A stretch of DNA of 64,000 bases from Aureimonas psammosilenae (lineage in GTDB: Bacteria; Pseudomonadota; Alphaproteobacteria; Rhizobiales; Rhizobiaceae): the NCBI RefSeq assembly GCF_009176975.1, contig NZ_WEZG01000004.1:1-64000 (forward strand), read 5' to 3'. The notes under the pieces are model-generated. The model had not been told where the DNA came from. It saw only the letters and a list, made by a program, of their open reading frames with translations, and searched no databases. Positions 52,881-60,923 of this stretch are shown here, in pieces. Numbering within the stretch: the stretch's first letter is position 1; the number at the start of each line of letters is the position of its first letter. The position numbers and the translations under genes were made by a program.

Positions 52881-54230
52881 TCATTGCTCGTTGAAGGCGC
52901 GCGACATGGAGTCGGCGATCGGCTTCGTGATGTAGTTGAAGAAGGTGCGCTCCGCCGTCTGGATCAGGATTTCGGCGGGCATGCCGGGCGTCGGCACGAA
53001 GCCCGGCACGCGGGCGATCTCGGCGGCCGGTAGCTTGACGCGCGCCACATAGACTTCCCGGTTCTCGAAGCCGCTCGGTACCTGCACCGCATCGGCGGAC
53101 ACGTAGAACACCTCGCCTTCCAGGATCGGCGTCGTGCGCTGGTTCAAGGCAGTCAGGCGAACGGACGCCTTTTCCGAGACCTTCACGAGATCGATGTCGG
53201 TGCGGGGGATCTGCGTTTCGATGATGAGCGGCACGTCGGACGGCAGGATCTCCATGATCGGCCGCCCGCTCTCGATCACGCCGCCGGCCGAATGGTAGTG
53301 CAGGCGCACCACCGTGCCGGACACCGGCGCCTGGACCGTGGTGCGGTCGAGAACGTTGCGCGCTTCCACCGATTGCTCGCGCACCCCGTCGAGGTCGCCT
53401 TCGGCCCGCTGCAACTCGTCCAGCGCGGCCTGTCCATAGGCCTGGCGGGCCTGGACGATCTGCTGGTCGAGCTTGGCGATCTGCGCTTGCGTTTCCCCGA
53501 CCTCGCCGGCCAGTCGGCCGATCTGCCCTTCCGCATCGGCCATGGCGCGCTGGATCGCGGCGATCTCGGTGCGGCGCAGGAGCCCGGCGCGGAAGAGCTT
53601 GTTCTTGCCCTCGAACTCCTCGGCCAGAAGCGCGAGCTGCCGACGCAGGGACGTCGCCTGATCCTCGTAGCCTTTGATGCGGAAATCGAGCGAGGCGATG
53701 TTCTGCTTCAAAAGGCCGACCTCGCCGTTCAGCTTGACGCGGGTCGCCGCCAGGATCGCTTCCTGGCTTTCCTTGATCGCGACGACATCCGGGTCGGGGA
53801 GGTGGTCGACGATGTCCGCCGGAAAGGCGATGGGCGCGTCCCCCGCGATATCGGTGCGCAGCCGCGCCACCACCGCTTCCAGCCGCGCCTTGCGGAGGTA
53901 AAGTTGGCGCTCGTTGGCGAGCGCCGCCGTTTCGTCGAGGCGCACGAGCGCCTGCCCCATGCCGACGCGGTCGCCCTCGTTGACGAGAAGCTCCTTGATG
54001 ATGCCACCGCCGAAATGCTGGACGATCTTGTTCTGGCCGGTGGCCACAAAACTGCCCTGCGCGATGATCGCGGCGGCGAGCGGGGCGGTGAAGGCCCAGA
54101 CGCTGAACGTGCCGAAGGTCAGGATCATCAGGGCGATGCCCGCGACGGCTTGCTTGCGGATGGAGCGCGGCACCTCCGCATACCATTCGATGTCGTGGAA
54201 GCTCAAAGGTCCGGAAACCGCGCGCGTCAT
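52881..54230 (-). CDS. Type I secretion periplasmic adaptor (HlyD/PrtE family)
   Basis: 449-residue membrane-fusion protein. One N-terminal membrane helix (about 28-50) anchors it; residues ~60-100 form the lipoyl/beta-barrel entry (GGGIIKELLVNEGDRVGMGQ), ~110-290 a long coiled-coil hairpin, then the returning VQAPVSGTVVRLHYHSAGGVI lipoyl half and a barrel ending in a TERTFFNYITKPIADSM-type segment. It bridges the inner-membrane exporter to a TolC-like outer-membrane channel, which is not encoded in the window. It overlaps the ABC exporter gene by four bases and is last in the operon. Confidence 0.92.
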   Translation of the reverse strand: MTRAVSGPLSFHDIEWYAEVPRSIRKQAVAGIALMILTFGTFSVWAFTAPLAAAIIAQGSFVATGQNKIVQHFGGGIIKELLVNEGDRVGMGQALVRLDETAALANERQLYLRKARLEAVVARLRTDIAGDAPIAFPADIVDHLPDPDVVAIKESQEAILAATRVKLNGEVGLLKQNIASLDFRIKGYEDQATSLRRQLALLAEEFEGKNKLFRAGLLRRTEIAAIQRAMADAEGQIGRLAGEVGETQAQIAKLDQQIVQARQAYGQAALDELQRAEGDLDGVREQSVEARNVLDRTTVQAPVSGTVVRLHYHSAGGVIESGRPIMEILPSDVPLIIETQIPRTDIDLVKVSEKASVRLTALNQRTTPILEGEVFYVSADAVQVPSGFENREVYVARVKLPAAEIARVPGFVPTPGMPAEILIQTAERTFFNYITKPIADSMSRAFNEQ

Positions 54231-56203
54231 TGGATCTGCCCCAGGGGACCGCCGCCATCGAGAACGGTGCCGCGGGCGGCCAGCGCCTTCAACACGTCCT
54301 GGCGCATGCCGAACAAGGCCACAGTGCCGTTGGCGACCACGAGGATCTTGTCCACCACCTGAAGAAGCGCCGGGCGCTGCGTGATGGTCACCACGGTGAT
54401 GCGCTGGCGCCGGGCATGTTCCAGCGCGCGGGCGAGCGCGGCGTCGCCGGCCGAATCCAGATTGGAGTTCGGCTCGTCCAGAACCACGAGCTTCGGATTG
54501 CCGAAAAAGGCGCGCGCGAGCGCGATGCGCTGCTTCTGTCCGCCCGACAAGGGCGTGCCGTCGGCGGCGACAAACGTCTCGTAGCCTTGCGCGAGCGAAG
54601 AGATCATCTCGTGGACATCGGCGAGCTGCGCGGCGGCGAAGACGTCGGCGTCGCTCGCGTCCTCCTGCATCCGGGCGATATTGGCCTTCACGCTGGCCGG
54701 AAAAAGCTGCACGTCCTGCGGCAGATAGCCGATGCTTTCGCCGAACTGCCGCTGGTCCCAGTTGCGAAGATCCATGAGGTCGAGACGCACATTGCCGGAA
54801 GTCGGCAGGATCGAGCCGACCAGCATCTTGCCGAGCGTCGTCTTGCCCGCCCCCGAATTGCCGATGATGGCGAGCGAGTCGCCGGGCGACAGCGAGAAGC
54901 TGATGCCGTTGAGAACGACGCGCTTGGTGCCCTGGGGCACGAACAGAAGGCGCTCCACGTCGAGACGGCCTTCCGGGCTCGGCAGGGTCAGACGCTCGAA
55001 GTTGAGCGGCGAGCCCTGGAGGAGCGTGGCGATGCGGCCATAGGCGGCGCGGGTCTGAACGAACTGATGCCAGCCCTCGATCGCGCCCTCGATGGGCGCG
55101 AGCGCCCGGCCGGCGATCACGGATGCGGCGATCACCATGCCTCCCGTCAACTCGCCATGCAGCGACAGGAAAGCGCCCCAGCCGAGCATCGTCACCTGCG
55201 TCAGCATCCGCGCGGCGCGCGAAAAGGCGGCGCAGGTGATGTTGCGGTCCTGCGCCACGACCTGCGCCTTCAGGGAAGCGGCGGTGTCGCGGCCCCAGAT
55301 GCGAACAGCCTCCGGGATCATAGCGAGCGCGTTGATGATCTGCGCGTTGCGCGACATGGAGTCGAGATGAACGTTGGCTTTGGCCTGATGAAGATTGGCT
55401 TCGCCGAAGGAGGGGGCGGTGAGCTTCTGGTTCACCAGCGTGACGGCCAGAAGCACCAGCGAGGAGGCGATCACGATCATCCCCAGATGCGGATGAACGA
55501 GAAAGGTCGCGAGCACAAAGAAGGGCGCCATCGGCGCGTCGAGAAAGGACAGAAGCACCGGGGACACGAGAAACGAGCGAAGCTGTGCGAGATCGCCGAG
55601 GATCTGGTATTCGCGCCCGTTGCCGTGAAGCGAGGCACGGGCGGCGGCGCTCAGGACCGGGCCGCCGAGCTGGGCGGCGACTTCGACGGCCGTGCGCATC
55701 AGGATGAAGCGGCGGATCGCGTCGAAGGCTGCCTGAAGGATCACCGCGCCGACGATCACCGTCGTCAGCATCACGAGCGTATCCACCGAGCGGCTGGTGA
55801 GAACGCGGTCGGAAATCTGGAAGAGATAAACGGGGATCGCGAGCACGAGGACGTTGGCCGCGAAGGTGAAGACGAAGACCACCGCGAGGTTGCGGTAGAC
55901 GGCGTCCTTGGCGCGCTTCAGGAGCGCGTTGAAATCCACCGGCCCGACGCGCTTGTGGAACTGGTTCGCCCCGTTCCCGCTCGCGCGTGCCAGGATCGGG
56001 CCGCGATCGGCCTCGATCGTCACCATGCCGGCCGGCCGCGCGCCCGTATTGGCGGGCACTCGCTCGGGGGCAAGCACCGCCGGCTCGCCACGATCGTTGT
56101 CGGGCTGAAGTGCAGCGCTTGCCGGTGCCGGCTCGTTGTGCGCCCGATCACCCAACGGTTCCCCCCGCGCGGCCCCGCCTGCCGCCCGCATGCCTTCGTC
56201 CAT
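54227..56203 (-). CDS. Type I secretion ABC exporter (PrtD family)
   Basis: 658-residue permease-ATPase half transporter. Residues 1-85 are a hydrophilic, Ala/Pro-rich extension not usual in PrtD (about 570-580 residues); six membrane segments span ~105-360. The ATPase has Walker A GNSGAGKTT, signature LSGGQKQR, Walker B VVLDEPNSNLD and the ITQRP switch. There is no C39-like peptidase domain, so substrates should be exported without leader cleavage, through a C-terminal signal. It lies directly after two large secreted-type proteins in the same operon. ATG 56203 has GAGGGG/GAGAAG upstream; Met60 (56026) is an alternative start. Confidence 0.92.
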   Translation of the reverse strand: MDEGMRAAGGAARGEPLGDRAHNEPAPASAALQPDNDRGEPAVLAPERVPANTGARPAGMVTIEADRGPILARASGNGANQFHKRVGPVDFNALLKRAKDAVYRNLAVVFVFTFAANVLVLAIPVYLFQISDRVLTSRSVDTLVMLTTVIVGAVILQAAFDAIRRFILMRTAVEVAAQLGGPVLSAAARASLHGNGREYQILGDLAQLRSFLVSPVLLSFLDAPMAPFFVLATFLVHPHLGMIVIASSLVLLAVTLVNQKLTAPSFGEANLHQAKANVHLDSMSRNAQIINALAMIPEAVRIWGRDTAASLKAQVVAQDRNITCAAFSRAARMLTQVTMLGWGAFLSLHGELTGGMVIAASVIAGRALAPIEGAIEGWHQFVQTRAAYGRIATLLQGSPLNFERLTLPSPEGRLDVERLLFVPQGTKRVVLNGISFSLSPGDSLAIIGNSGAGKTTLGKMLVGSILPTSGNVRLDLMDLRNWDQRQFGESIGYLPQDVQLFPASVKANIARMQEDASDADVFAAAQLADVHEMISSLAQGYETFVAADGTPLSGGQKQRIALARAFFGNPKLVVLDEPNSNLDSAGDAALARALEHARRQRITVVTITQRPALLQVVDKILVVANGTVALFGMRQDVLKALAARGTVLDGGGPLGQIQ

Positions 56204-56224
56204 GTCTTCTCATCCCCTCGAAAA

Positions 56225-58288
56225 TCATGCGGCCAGCGTGTGCATCGGATCGGCCTGCAGGCTGTTCAGCGGTAGGCCCCCGCCGCTTCCGGCATGGACC
56301 GCGTCGAGCCCGTGGGCGGCGGTGGCGGAGGACGACAGCATGTCGTCCGTCAGGAACACGACGGCCTCGCTGACCAGCGCGTCGGCGCCGGGGAGCTTGA
56401 GATCCGGCGCGGCGGACACGAGATCGGCCTGGATCAGGATCTCGTCGGAATAGGCGCCGCCCCCGACGAGCGTCTTGCCCAGCGCATCGACATCCACGAT
56501 CGATGCGACGTTCAACAGCGTGTTGTGGCCGGTGGAGATCGTCCAGTCGGCCCCGGCATCGGCATGGGTCCGGCTCATGGCGAGCGCCACCGTGTCCGCG
56601 TCGCCGAGGATATTGGTCTGGCGCACGAACTGGAGATCGATCATGTCGCCGGAAATGTAGAGGGTGCGAAGAACGCCCGTTCCGGCAAATCCCGCATCGT
56701 GCAGGAGATCGGCGGGTGGCCGCCCACCCCCTCCCGCCAGCGTGTCGGCGGCCTGCCGGAACGGCTCGCTCAAGGCCCCGAAGCGGTCCGGCGCGCCGAC
56801 ATCCACGATGCGCGCCTCGTTCCACAGGAGGTTGCCGTGGCTCGCCACCGTGCTCGCGCCCGACGCGCCGAAGCCGCCCACCGCACCGACGAGATCGTCG
56901 TCCAGAAGAACGTTCATCTGGCGCACGATGTTGATGTCGTAGACGCTGCCCCCGACCACGATCAGATCGTAGAACGAGCCGAGTTCGGACAACGAAACGA
57001 AGTTGGTCGCCGTGTTCCCGCCGGTCACGATGCCGAGCCGCGTGCCGGCGGCGGCGAGCGTCGCGACATCCCCGTCCGACATGAAGTTGATCTGTTCCAG
57101 CCAGTTCATGACCAGAAGGTCGCCCTTGATCTCCGTCACCGCCCAGAAGGACGGGAAAGGCTTGGCCGAGGCCGCCGCCGCGCCGTGGTCGTGGTTGGCG
57201 GCGGGATCGATGCGCAGAAACGTGGCGATGTTGAAGGCCGCCGTCGCAGCGTCGTCGGCCGCGTGACCGATCGAGGATGTCAGGAAGTCGTGGTCGCTAT
57301 AGGCGTTGATCTGAACGATGGCGTTCAACTCGACATGGTCGCCCATCACCGCCGTCACGCGTCCCGCGATCCAGTTGTTGGTGAGTTCCACGACATTCAC
57401 GAGGCGGTTGTCGCCGGCTTCCAGGTCGATCGTCGACTGACGAAGAAAGCCGCCTTGTCCGTCCGCATGGGCACCCGACGCGTGAAAAAGGCCGTTCCCC
57501 TTCGCCTCCTCGGCTCCGGACGCGGTGTTCTCGTCCGGCCGCAGCAGCTTGAAGTCCGGAAGTTCAGCGCCCAGAACGCCGTTGACATATGTCCCCGCGA
57601 GATGATCGCCGCTCGCGCGAAAGACGCTCGCCTCGCCGCCATCGAAGAGTGCGGTCGCCTCGGGGTGGAGAAGCAGGGCGCGCGCATCCGCCACGAACTC
57701 GCCGATCGCACCCACTGAGCCCGGAACGTCCGCGCCGGGAAGAAGATCGGCGAACAGGGGATCGAGCCCGAAGGCGGCGTCGAGGAGCGGCGCGAGATCG
57801 CGCCCGCCCAGCATGGCGACGTCGAGGAAGAGACCGTGGTCGCCGAGGCTGATCGTGTCCATGTCGGACATGGTGGAATGCTGTTCGACGATCGCGACCA
57901 CCGATCCCGGCGGAGCGATCTTGAAGGCATGGGCGGCGGCCGATGCGCGGCTCGCGCCCGCCCCCTCGTCCAGGCCCGCCTGGGGAGTGGTGCTCGCGAA
58001 ATAGAATGTCAGGGGCACGAAATGGGAAGGAACGGCGACGCTCGGAACCGGGCCCGAATGCACGCGCTCCATCTCGGGCGCCGGGGCCTCGTGCTCCACG
58101 GACGGGTCGAAATCCTGGAAATCGAAGGGCGCCTTGATGACCACCGGCGCGGCCTCGAGGGGAGCGTCCTTGATGCCCTTTTCCGGTCGCACATAGAAAG
58201 CCTGATAGTCGTGACGGCTGCGCGCTTCCTCGCTCGCCAGGGCGAAGGCCCCGATGAAATGAGCGATCTCCTCGCTGATCTTGTCCAT
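56225..58288 (-). CDS. Repeat-containing candidate type I secretion substrate, 687 residues
   Basis: No assigned function. The 687-residue acidic, Ala/Asp/Gly-rich protein has no signal peptide and no Cys. Two alternating motifs repeat in the C-terminal ~400 residues. Motif B is a hydrophobic strand, GD or GG, then Q-x-N-x3-D-x-D, at 315-336, 387-409, 445-467 and 545-567, with degenerate copies at 134-146 and 607-628. Motif A is G-x-N-x-L/T-x-N-x3-I/L-x-D/E at ~292-304, 423-435, 485-497 and 587-599. The DxD spacing suggests Ca-binding or beta-solenoid turns, but there is no RTX nonapeptide. GGAGGGGGAG six bases before ATG 58288 fixes the start. It precedes the exporter genes, so it is probably exported. 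Confidence 0.75.
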   Translation of the reverse strand: MDKISEEIAHFIGAFALASEEARSRHDYQAFYVRPEKGIKDAPLEAAPVVIKAPFDFQDFDPSVEHEAPAPEMERVHSGPVPSVAVPSHFVPLTFYFASTTPQAGLDEGAGASRASAAAHAFKIAPPGSVVAIVEQHSTMSDMDTISLGDHGLFLDVAMLGGRDLAPLLDAAFGLDPLFADLLPGADVPGSVGAIGEFVADARALLLHPEATALFDGGEASVFRASGDHLAGTYVNGVLGAELPDFKLLRPDENTASGAEEAKGNGLFHASGAHADGQGGFLRQSTIDLEAGDNRLVNVVELTNNWIAGRVTAVMGDHVELNAIVQINAYSDHDFLTSSIGHAADDAATAAFNIATFLRIDPAANHDHGAAAASAKPFPSFWAVTEIKGDLLVMNWLEQINFMSDGDVATLAAAGTRLGIVTGGNTATNFVSLSELGSFYDLIVVGGSVYDINIVRQMNVLLDDDLVGAVGGFGASGASTVASHGNLLWNEARIVDVGAPDRFGALSEPFRQAADTLAGGGGRPPADLLHDAGFAGTGVLRTLYISGDMIDLQFVRQTNILGDADTVALAMSRTHADAGADWTISTGHNTLLNVASIVDVDALGKTLVGGGAYSDEILIQADLVSAAPDLKLPGADALVSEAVVFLTDDMLSSSATAAHGLDAVHAGSGGGLPLNSLQADPMHTLAA

Positions 58289-58335
58289 CACGGTCTCCCC
58301 CTCCAAGGAGGCCGGCTTTATCGCCGGCGGGTGGA

Positions 58336-58363
58336 CCCGCGCGGGGGAACTTCCCCGCGCGGG
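58336..58363. promoter_or_regulatory. Strong hairpin between the two candidate substrate genes
   Basis: CCCGCGCGGGG (58336-58346) and CCCCGCGCGGG (58353-58363) form an 11-bp GC stem with a 6-base loop; on the plus strand it is followed by CCCTTTTT, on the coding minus strand it is preceded by AAAAA and has no following T-run. A second small stem, GCCGGC-N6-GCCGGC, lies at about 58311-58328. It may act as a partial terminator or mRNA-stabilising element that makes the upstream Gly-rich protein more abundant than the downstream genes. Confidence 0.55.
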
Positions 58364-58387
58364 CCCTTTTTCAGCGCTCTCGAAGGA

Positions 58388-60343
58388 TCAGTTCGAGTTG
58401 TGGTCGCTGCCGTCCTGGCCCGAAACGGTCGAGTAGTGGTCGCCGCCGACCACAGTCATGTCGACCGTGTTGCCCTGGAGGTTGGCACCCATCACGAAGG
58501 ACTGGTTGAAGGCGTTGACGTCGATCACCGCGTCGGCCGAGGCGTGGCTGTAGCCGGTGACATAGCCGTCGTCGCCGTTGTTGGAGCCCCAGGAGCCGCC
58601 GTCGCCGCCGGCCCCGCCGTAGCCGGACGCCGCCATCGCGTCGCCGACCGTGCCGCCGACACCGCCATAGCCGATCCCGCCGGTCGCCGCGCCCCCGGCG
58701 CCGCCTTCGGCCCAGGCGCCTGTCATCGCCGTCGCCGTGGAAGCCCCGCCGGTCGCCGCGCCGCTCGTCGCGTCGCCGCCATCGGCCATGCCGGAGGTTC
58801 CGGCGCCGGCCGTGGAAGCGCCGCCAAGTCCACCTTCGCCGCCGGTGGCCGAACCGCCGCCCGTGCCGCCGGCCGAGCCGTTGCCCGTGCCCGATCCGTC
58901 GCCGCTGTCGCCGGCCGCGCCCGAAGCGCCGCCGCTGCCGCCCGCGCCCGAAGTGCCGGACCCGCCGCCGGTGCCGCCCGTGCCGCCGGCGCCCGTGCCG
59001 CCGACGCCGCCGCCGTCGCCCGCCGCGCCGCTATTGTCGGTTCCATTGCCGCCGGCATTGGTGGCGGAGGAGTAGTTGTCGCCGAGCGACGACATCACGG
59101 GGCTCATATCGAAGCCGTCGCTCGAAGCGTCGCCCGAGGTCGAGGACACGTCGATCGGTCCGCCGTCGCCGCCCGTTCCGCCGGCGCCGCTGTCACCGCC
59201 AACCCCGCCGTCGCCGGCATCGCCGGTCGAGCCCGTGGAGCCGCCGCTGCCGGCCGAGCCGGTGTCGCCGCCGTCACCGCCGAGCCCTGCGCCAAGGCCG
59301 ACGCCGAGACCGAGGCCAAGGCCGAGGCCCGCCGCCGTGCCGCCGGCACCGCCCGCGCCGCCCGTGGAGCCGCCGCCGGTGCCCGAGCCGGTGGATGCCG
59401 CGCCGCCCGTGACGGTGCCCGTCCCCGCCCCGCCGCCGTTGCCGGACGCGCTGGACGGACCCGCCGTCGACGAACCGCCATAGCCCGAGCCGCCATTGGC
59501 ATAGCCGCCGGTGCCGCCTTCCCCGCCGCCGGCATAACCGCCGATGGCCCCGGCCGCTCCACCGCTCGCGCCCGAACCGCCGCCGGTGATGCCGTCGCCC
59601 GAAGTCGCCTCGCCGCCGTCGGCATTGCCGCTCTGGGTCAGCGTTCCGTCGAGGGAAATGGACGACGCCGTGTCGTTGTCCGACATATGGGCGTTCTGGC
59701 TGATCACGGCGGCGTTGTTGGAGCCGTCGCCGTTCAGGGCGTTGTTCAGGATGTCGTTGAAATCGACGCTGAACAATCCGTCGACGCTGGCATTGTCGAT
59801 GTCGATGCCGTCGTCGTCGGTGGGCTGGTAGTCGTCGAGGTTCAGCCCGACATCCACCGTCACGTTGGTCGTGCTGGTGACGTCGGTAACGCTGGAAACG
59901 TCGGTGCTGCTGGCGTTTTCGTTGGTGTTGCTGGAAGCGTTCTCGTTGGTGTTGGCGTTCGAATTCTCGCCGATGCTGGAGCTTGTCGACGAGGCATCGC
60001 CGCTGGAGCTGGAATCGGAGGCCGAAGTCGAATCCGCGCCGCTATCGGAGGTCGAGCCCGAGTCGGAGGTGGAACCGGAGTCGGAATCGCTGAGGGCGCC
60101 CGAACCCGCCAGCGCTCCCGAGCCGGCAAGAGAGCCCGCGCCGCTGAGCGCGCCGCTGCCGGCCAGGGCTCCCGCCCCGGCGCCCGCTCCCGACATGCTG
60201 TCGGAACTCGTGTCCGAGGTGCTGTCGTTGGAGTTGCTGTTGGTGTTCGACTGCGTCTGGTCCTGATCCTGGGTCTGATCCTGGCTCTGGTCACCCAGCG
60301 GCAGGCCGCCGAATTGAGAGCTCTGATTTCTGTTGGCTGACAT
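58388..60343 (-). CDS. Gly/Ser-rich low-complexity candidate secreted matrix protein, 651 residues
   Basis: No family recognised. The 651-residue, acidic protein has no Cys and few aromatics. Residues 1-50 are Q/D/N/S-rich; 51-84 alternate GAGAG/GALAGSG; 85-160 are Ser/Asp/Thr/Asn-rich; 160-235 form the only ordinary segment, with ISQNAHMSDNDTA at 214-226; 236-590 are almost entirely Gly with Ala, Ser, Thr, Asp (GGTGG, GLGLGLG); the last ~50 residues (AVIDVNAFNQSF..., ending in HNSN) are ordered again and could hold an export signal. A GGGAGGG box precedes ATG 60343. First gene of the secretion operon. It resembles secreted fibrous or matrix proteins in composition only. Confidence 0.72.
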   Translation of the reverse strand: MSANRNQSSQFGGLPLGDQSQDQTQDQDQTQSNTNSNSNDSTSDTSSDSMSGAGAGAGALAGSGALSGAGSLAGSGALAGSGALSDSDSGSTSDSGSTSDSGADSTSASDSSSSGDASSTSSSIGENSNANTNENASSNTNENASSTDVSSVTDVTSTTNVTVDVGLNLDDYQPTDDDGIDIDNASVDGLFSVDFNDILNNALNGDGSNNAAVISQNAHMSDNDTASSISLDGTLTQSGNADGGEATSGDGITGGGSGASGGAAGAIGGYAGGGEGGTGGYANGGSGYGGSSTAGPSSASGNGGGAGTGTVTGGAASTGSGTGGGSTGGAGGAGGTAAGLGLGLGLGVGLGAGLGGDGGDTGSAGSGGSTGSTGDAGDGGVGGDSGAGGTGGDGGPIDVSSTSGDASSDGFDMSPVMSSLGDNYSSATNAGGNGTDNSGAAGDGGGVGGTGAGGTGGTGGGSGTSGAGGSGGASGAAGDSGDGSGTGNGSAGGTGGGSATGGEGGLGGASTAGAGTSGMADGGDATSGAATGGASTATAMTGAWAEGGAGGAATGGIGYGGVGGTVGDAMAASGYGGAGGDGGSWGSNNGDDGYVTGYSHASADAVIDVNAFNQSFVMGANLQGNTVDMTVVGGDHYSTVSGQDGSDHNSN

Positions 60344-60923
60344 TGCCGTATCCCTCCCGGATACCGCGAATGCGGACCGCCTTCATCTTGGATGCGGCCA
60401 TGGCGAAACGCGGAGGTTGATATTGATCTTCCTGCGATTTCCTCGAGAAGCGGACGGCCGGGCAAAACCCCCGATCCACGGATCGGAACAGCGTCGTATT
60501 TTCGGCAAATCCGCTTTCTTCGAAGAATACTCAAGCACACCGACATGATGCGTCATGTCGTTACGAACTCTACTTCGATATCTTTTTGGGCACGTCTTCC
60601 CGGCAACTTTGAGCCGAGAATGTAAGGATTTGTAAACCCAGAGTGAGCGAACGCCAGTCGTTACTTCGATCTAGATCGTTCCACCGGCTCGACGTTCCGC
60701 GCTCGCGATCCATGGCCGATGTTTGCTTCTATCGGAGGCAGTTGCATCCCGACCGAGCAGGCCACATGCGTCGCGTCTGAAATTTCTGACTTAAGGGAAA
60801 GATACCTCGCCAATGGAAATATCGTAGACAGCCGCTGATCTCGCCTTTAGCTTAAAAATTGCGATCTAGTCCGGGCAGAAAAGGGAAGTAAATTCCTTCG
60901 CAGGACCTCGCGATTTGCATTGC
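60344..60923. other. Divergent regulatory region between the Gly-rich gene and the LuxR-type gene
   Basis: A 580-base gap, AT-rich compared with its flanks, with no supported gene. It must contain the promoter of the secretion operon and of the LuxR-type regulator. It holds the 20-bp palindrome annotated separately. An ATG-rich short frame in the first half lacks any domain. Confidence 0.5.
60541..60560. promoter_or_regulatory. Perfect inverted repeat, candidate operator
   Basis: CGACATGA (60541-60548) and TCATGTCG (60553-60560) are exact reverse complements around TGCG. The 20-base size fits a dimeric LuxR-type helix-turn-helix protein, and one is encoded divergently 364 bases to the right. 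The site lies 198 bases upstream of the Gly-rich gene start. The binding partner is inferred. Confidence 0.55.

Noticed and set aside
57836-60340. Plus-strand open frame of 834 codons opposite the Gly-rich gene
   Set aside because: Its Ala/Arg/Gly composition follows from the reverse complement of the GC-rich Gly codons. It lacks a Shine-Dalgarno and any domain, while the minus-strand gene has GGGAGGG and operon context.
58388-60343. Gly-rich protein as an RTX toxin or PE-PGRS protein
   Set aside because: No GGxGxDxUx nonapeptides are present and there is no PE domain; the similarity is only in glycine content.
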